The notes beneath the pieces were generated by a model, which worked only from the letters and a program-made list of their open reading frames with translations, searched no databases and had not been told where the DNA came from. Below are positions 63,280 through 64,000 of a stretch of DNA of 64,000 bases, in pieces. This DNA is from UBA7359 sp963976795 (lineage in GTDB: Bacteria > Pseudomonadota > Gammaproteobacteria > Eutrophobiales > Eutrophobiaceae). The stretch is from positions 1-64,000 of the forward strand of contig CAXBLT010000005.1 in assembly GCA_963976795.1 (NCBI GenBank). The letters are read 5' to 3'. The position numbers were made by a program, and so were the translations under genes. Numbering within the stretch: position 1 is the first letter of the stretch; each line of letters opens with the position of its first letter.

Positions 63280-64000
63280 TCAAACTTTATTTATTTCTTT
63301 TATATCCATCTTATCTCTCAGGTAATCACCTAAAATATTTATGCATAATACCATTGACAGGATAGCAAAACCGGGCGCTAACACCATATGCGGAGCCACC
63401 AACATGTAACGTGTGCCATCTCGTATCATACTGCCCCATGATGCAGATGGGGGTTGCACACCTAAGCCGAGAAAAGATAACCCTGCTTCAGCAATGATTA
63501 CGCCAGCAAAGGCAAACGTCGCTTCTATAATTAAAGGTGCCATAATCAATGGCAAAATATGTTTCAGGGCGATAATAAAACTTGAAGTCCCCAAGGCATA
63601 GGCAGCATCAACATGGTCTCTGTTTTTTATACTGAGTGTTTGCACGCGCGCCAATCGAGCAAATCCGACCCAACTTACTATAGATAAGGCAATAACAGCA
63701 TTCATTACTCCCGGTCCGAGCAAACCTGCCAATGCGATTGCCAGCAAGATACCGGGAAAAGCAATAAATAAATCAATCATCATGACCAATAACTTATCCC
63801 AAAATCCGCCTAGCCATGCTCCCACCATGCCAACAAAAGTGCCTATGCTTAAAGATATCGTGACAACAACAATCGCAACACTTAATGAAGTACGTGCTCC
63901 CATGATCAAGCGCGCACTAATTGAACGCCCAAGGTCATCATGTCCAAACCATTGCTCCCGATGGGGTGTTAATAATATTTTATCTAATGATATCTGATCC
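63280..64000 (-). CDS. Peptide ABC transporter permease (DppC/OppC type), 5' end outside the window
   Basis: At least 240 codons are open to the window edge. Upstream of the first possible start the frame continues with QWFGHDDLGRSISARLIMGARTSL, typical of the DppC N-terminal region, so the gene is truncated here, not short. About five TM segments and the EAA loop (GVIIAEAGLSFLGLGVQPP) are visible. It is an inner-membrane subunit for importing di- or oligopeptides, perhaps cell-wall peptides given the adjacent nagZ (inference). Confidence 0.92.
   Translation of the reverse strand, partial: DQISLDKILLTPHREQWFGHDDLGRSISARLIMGARTSLSVAIVVVTISLSIGTFVGMVGAWLGGFWDKLLVMMIDLFIAFPGILLAIALAGLLGPGVMNAVIALSIVSWVGFARLARVQTLSIKNRDHVDAAYALGTSSFIIALKHILPLIMAPLIIEATFAFAGVIIAEAGLSFLGLGVQPPSASWGSMIRDGTRYMLVAPHMVLAPGFAILSMVLCINILGDYLRDKMDIKEINKV

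Overview
The window looks like chromosomal DNA of a Gammaproteobacterium with modest G+C (about 40% by eye). No CRISPR array, prophage or intact insertion sequence was seen. The assignment rests on gene order: tRNA Tyr-Gly-Thr, dprA-smg-topA-tsaC divergent from def-fmt-rsmB, ntrYX-trkAH, yibN/secB/gpsA divergent from gpmI-envC-yibQ, dapF-DUF484-xerC-hslVU, and ubiE-ubiJ-ubiB are all gammaproteobacterial arrangements.

Layout. 1-437: three minus-strand tRNAs behind a strong stable-RNA promoter, probably leading to a tuf gene outside the window. 501-6524 (minus): LysM protein, dprA, smg, topA, tsaC. 6677-17306 (plus): a tightly packed run def, fmt, rsmB, DUF4390, ntrY, ntrX, trkA, trkH, methyltransferase, TPR protein. 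17303-18761: pyrD (class 1B type) divergent from trmL. 18758-40061 (minus): a large MSHA-type type IV pilus locus, in transcription order mshQ, mshI (PilM-like), PilN-like, mshJ, K, L, M, N, E, G, F, an unknown 4-TM protein, the major pilin, an O-antigen-ligase/PglL-like membrane protein, then minor pilins mshC, D, O, P. 40190-42178 (minus): yibN-type rhodanese, secB, gpsA. 42452-47467 (plus): gpmI, envC, ctpA, yibQ. 47511-50948 (minus): giant DUF748 protein. 51201-60049 (minus): dapF, DUF484, xerC, hslV, hslU, DUF971, ubiE, ubiJ, ubiB, then an alpha/beta hydrolase. 60165-64000 (minus): an oligopeptide-type ABC permease (cut by the window end), nagZ, TraB/GumN protein and MscS-family channel.

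The pilus locus is the most unusual part. It holds the assembly ATPase (MshE, with a full c-di-GMP-binding N-terminal motif pair), platform protein, secretin and its accessory proteins, one major pilin and four pilin-like minor subunits. It differs from the Vibrio-type MSHA order as I know it. The giant mshQ-like surface protein is first rather than last. A predicted pilin glycosyltransferase lies directly after the pilin. A small membrane protein made of two repeated TM-loop-TM halves sits where a second pilin gene would be expected. A strong intrinsic terminator directly after the pilin gene overlaps the start of the glycosyltransferase frame, suggesting the pilin is expressed far above the downstream genes. 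Other points of interest are an NtrX with ruined Walker A and B motifs and no GAFTGA, a topoisomerase I with no zinc fingers, and an alpha/beta hydrolase that may be a recent arrival.
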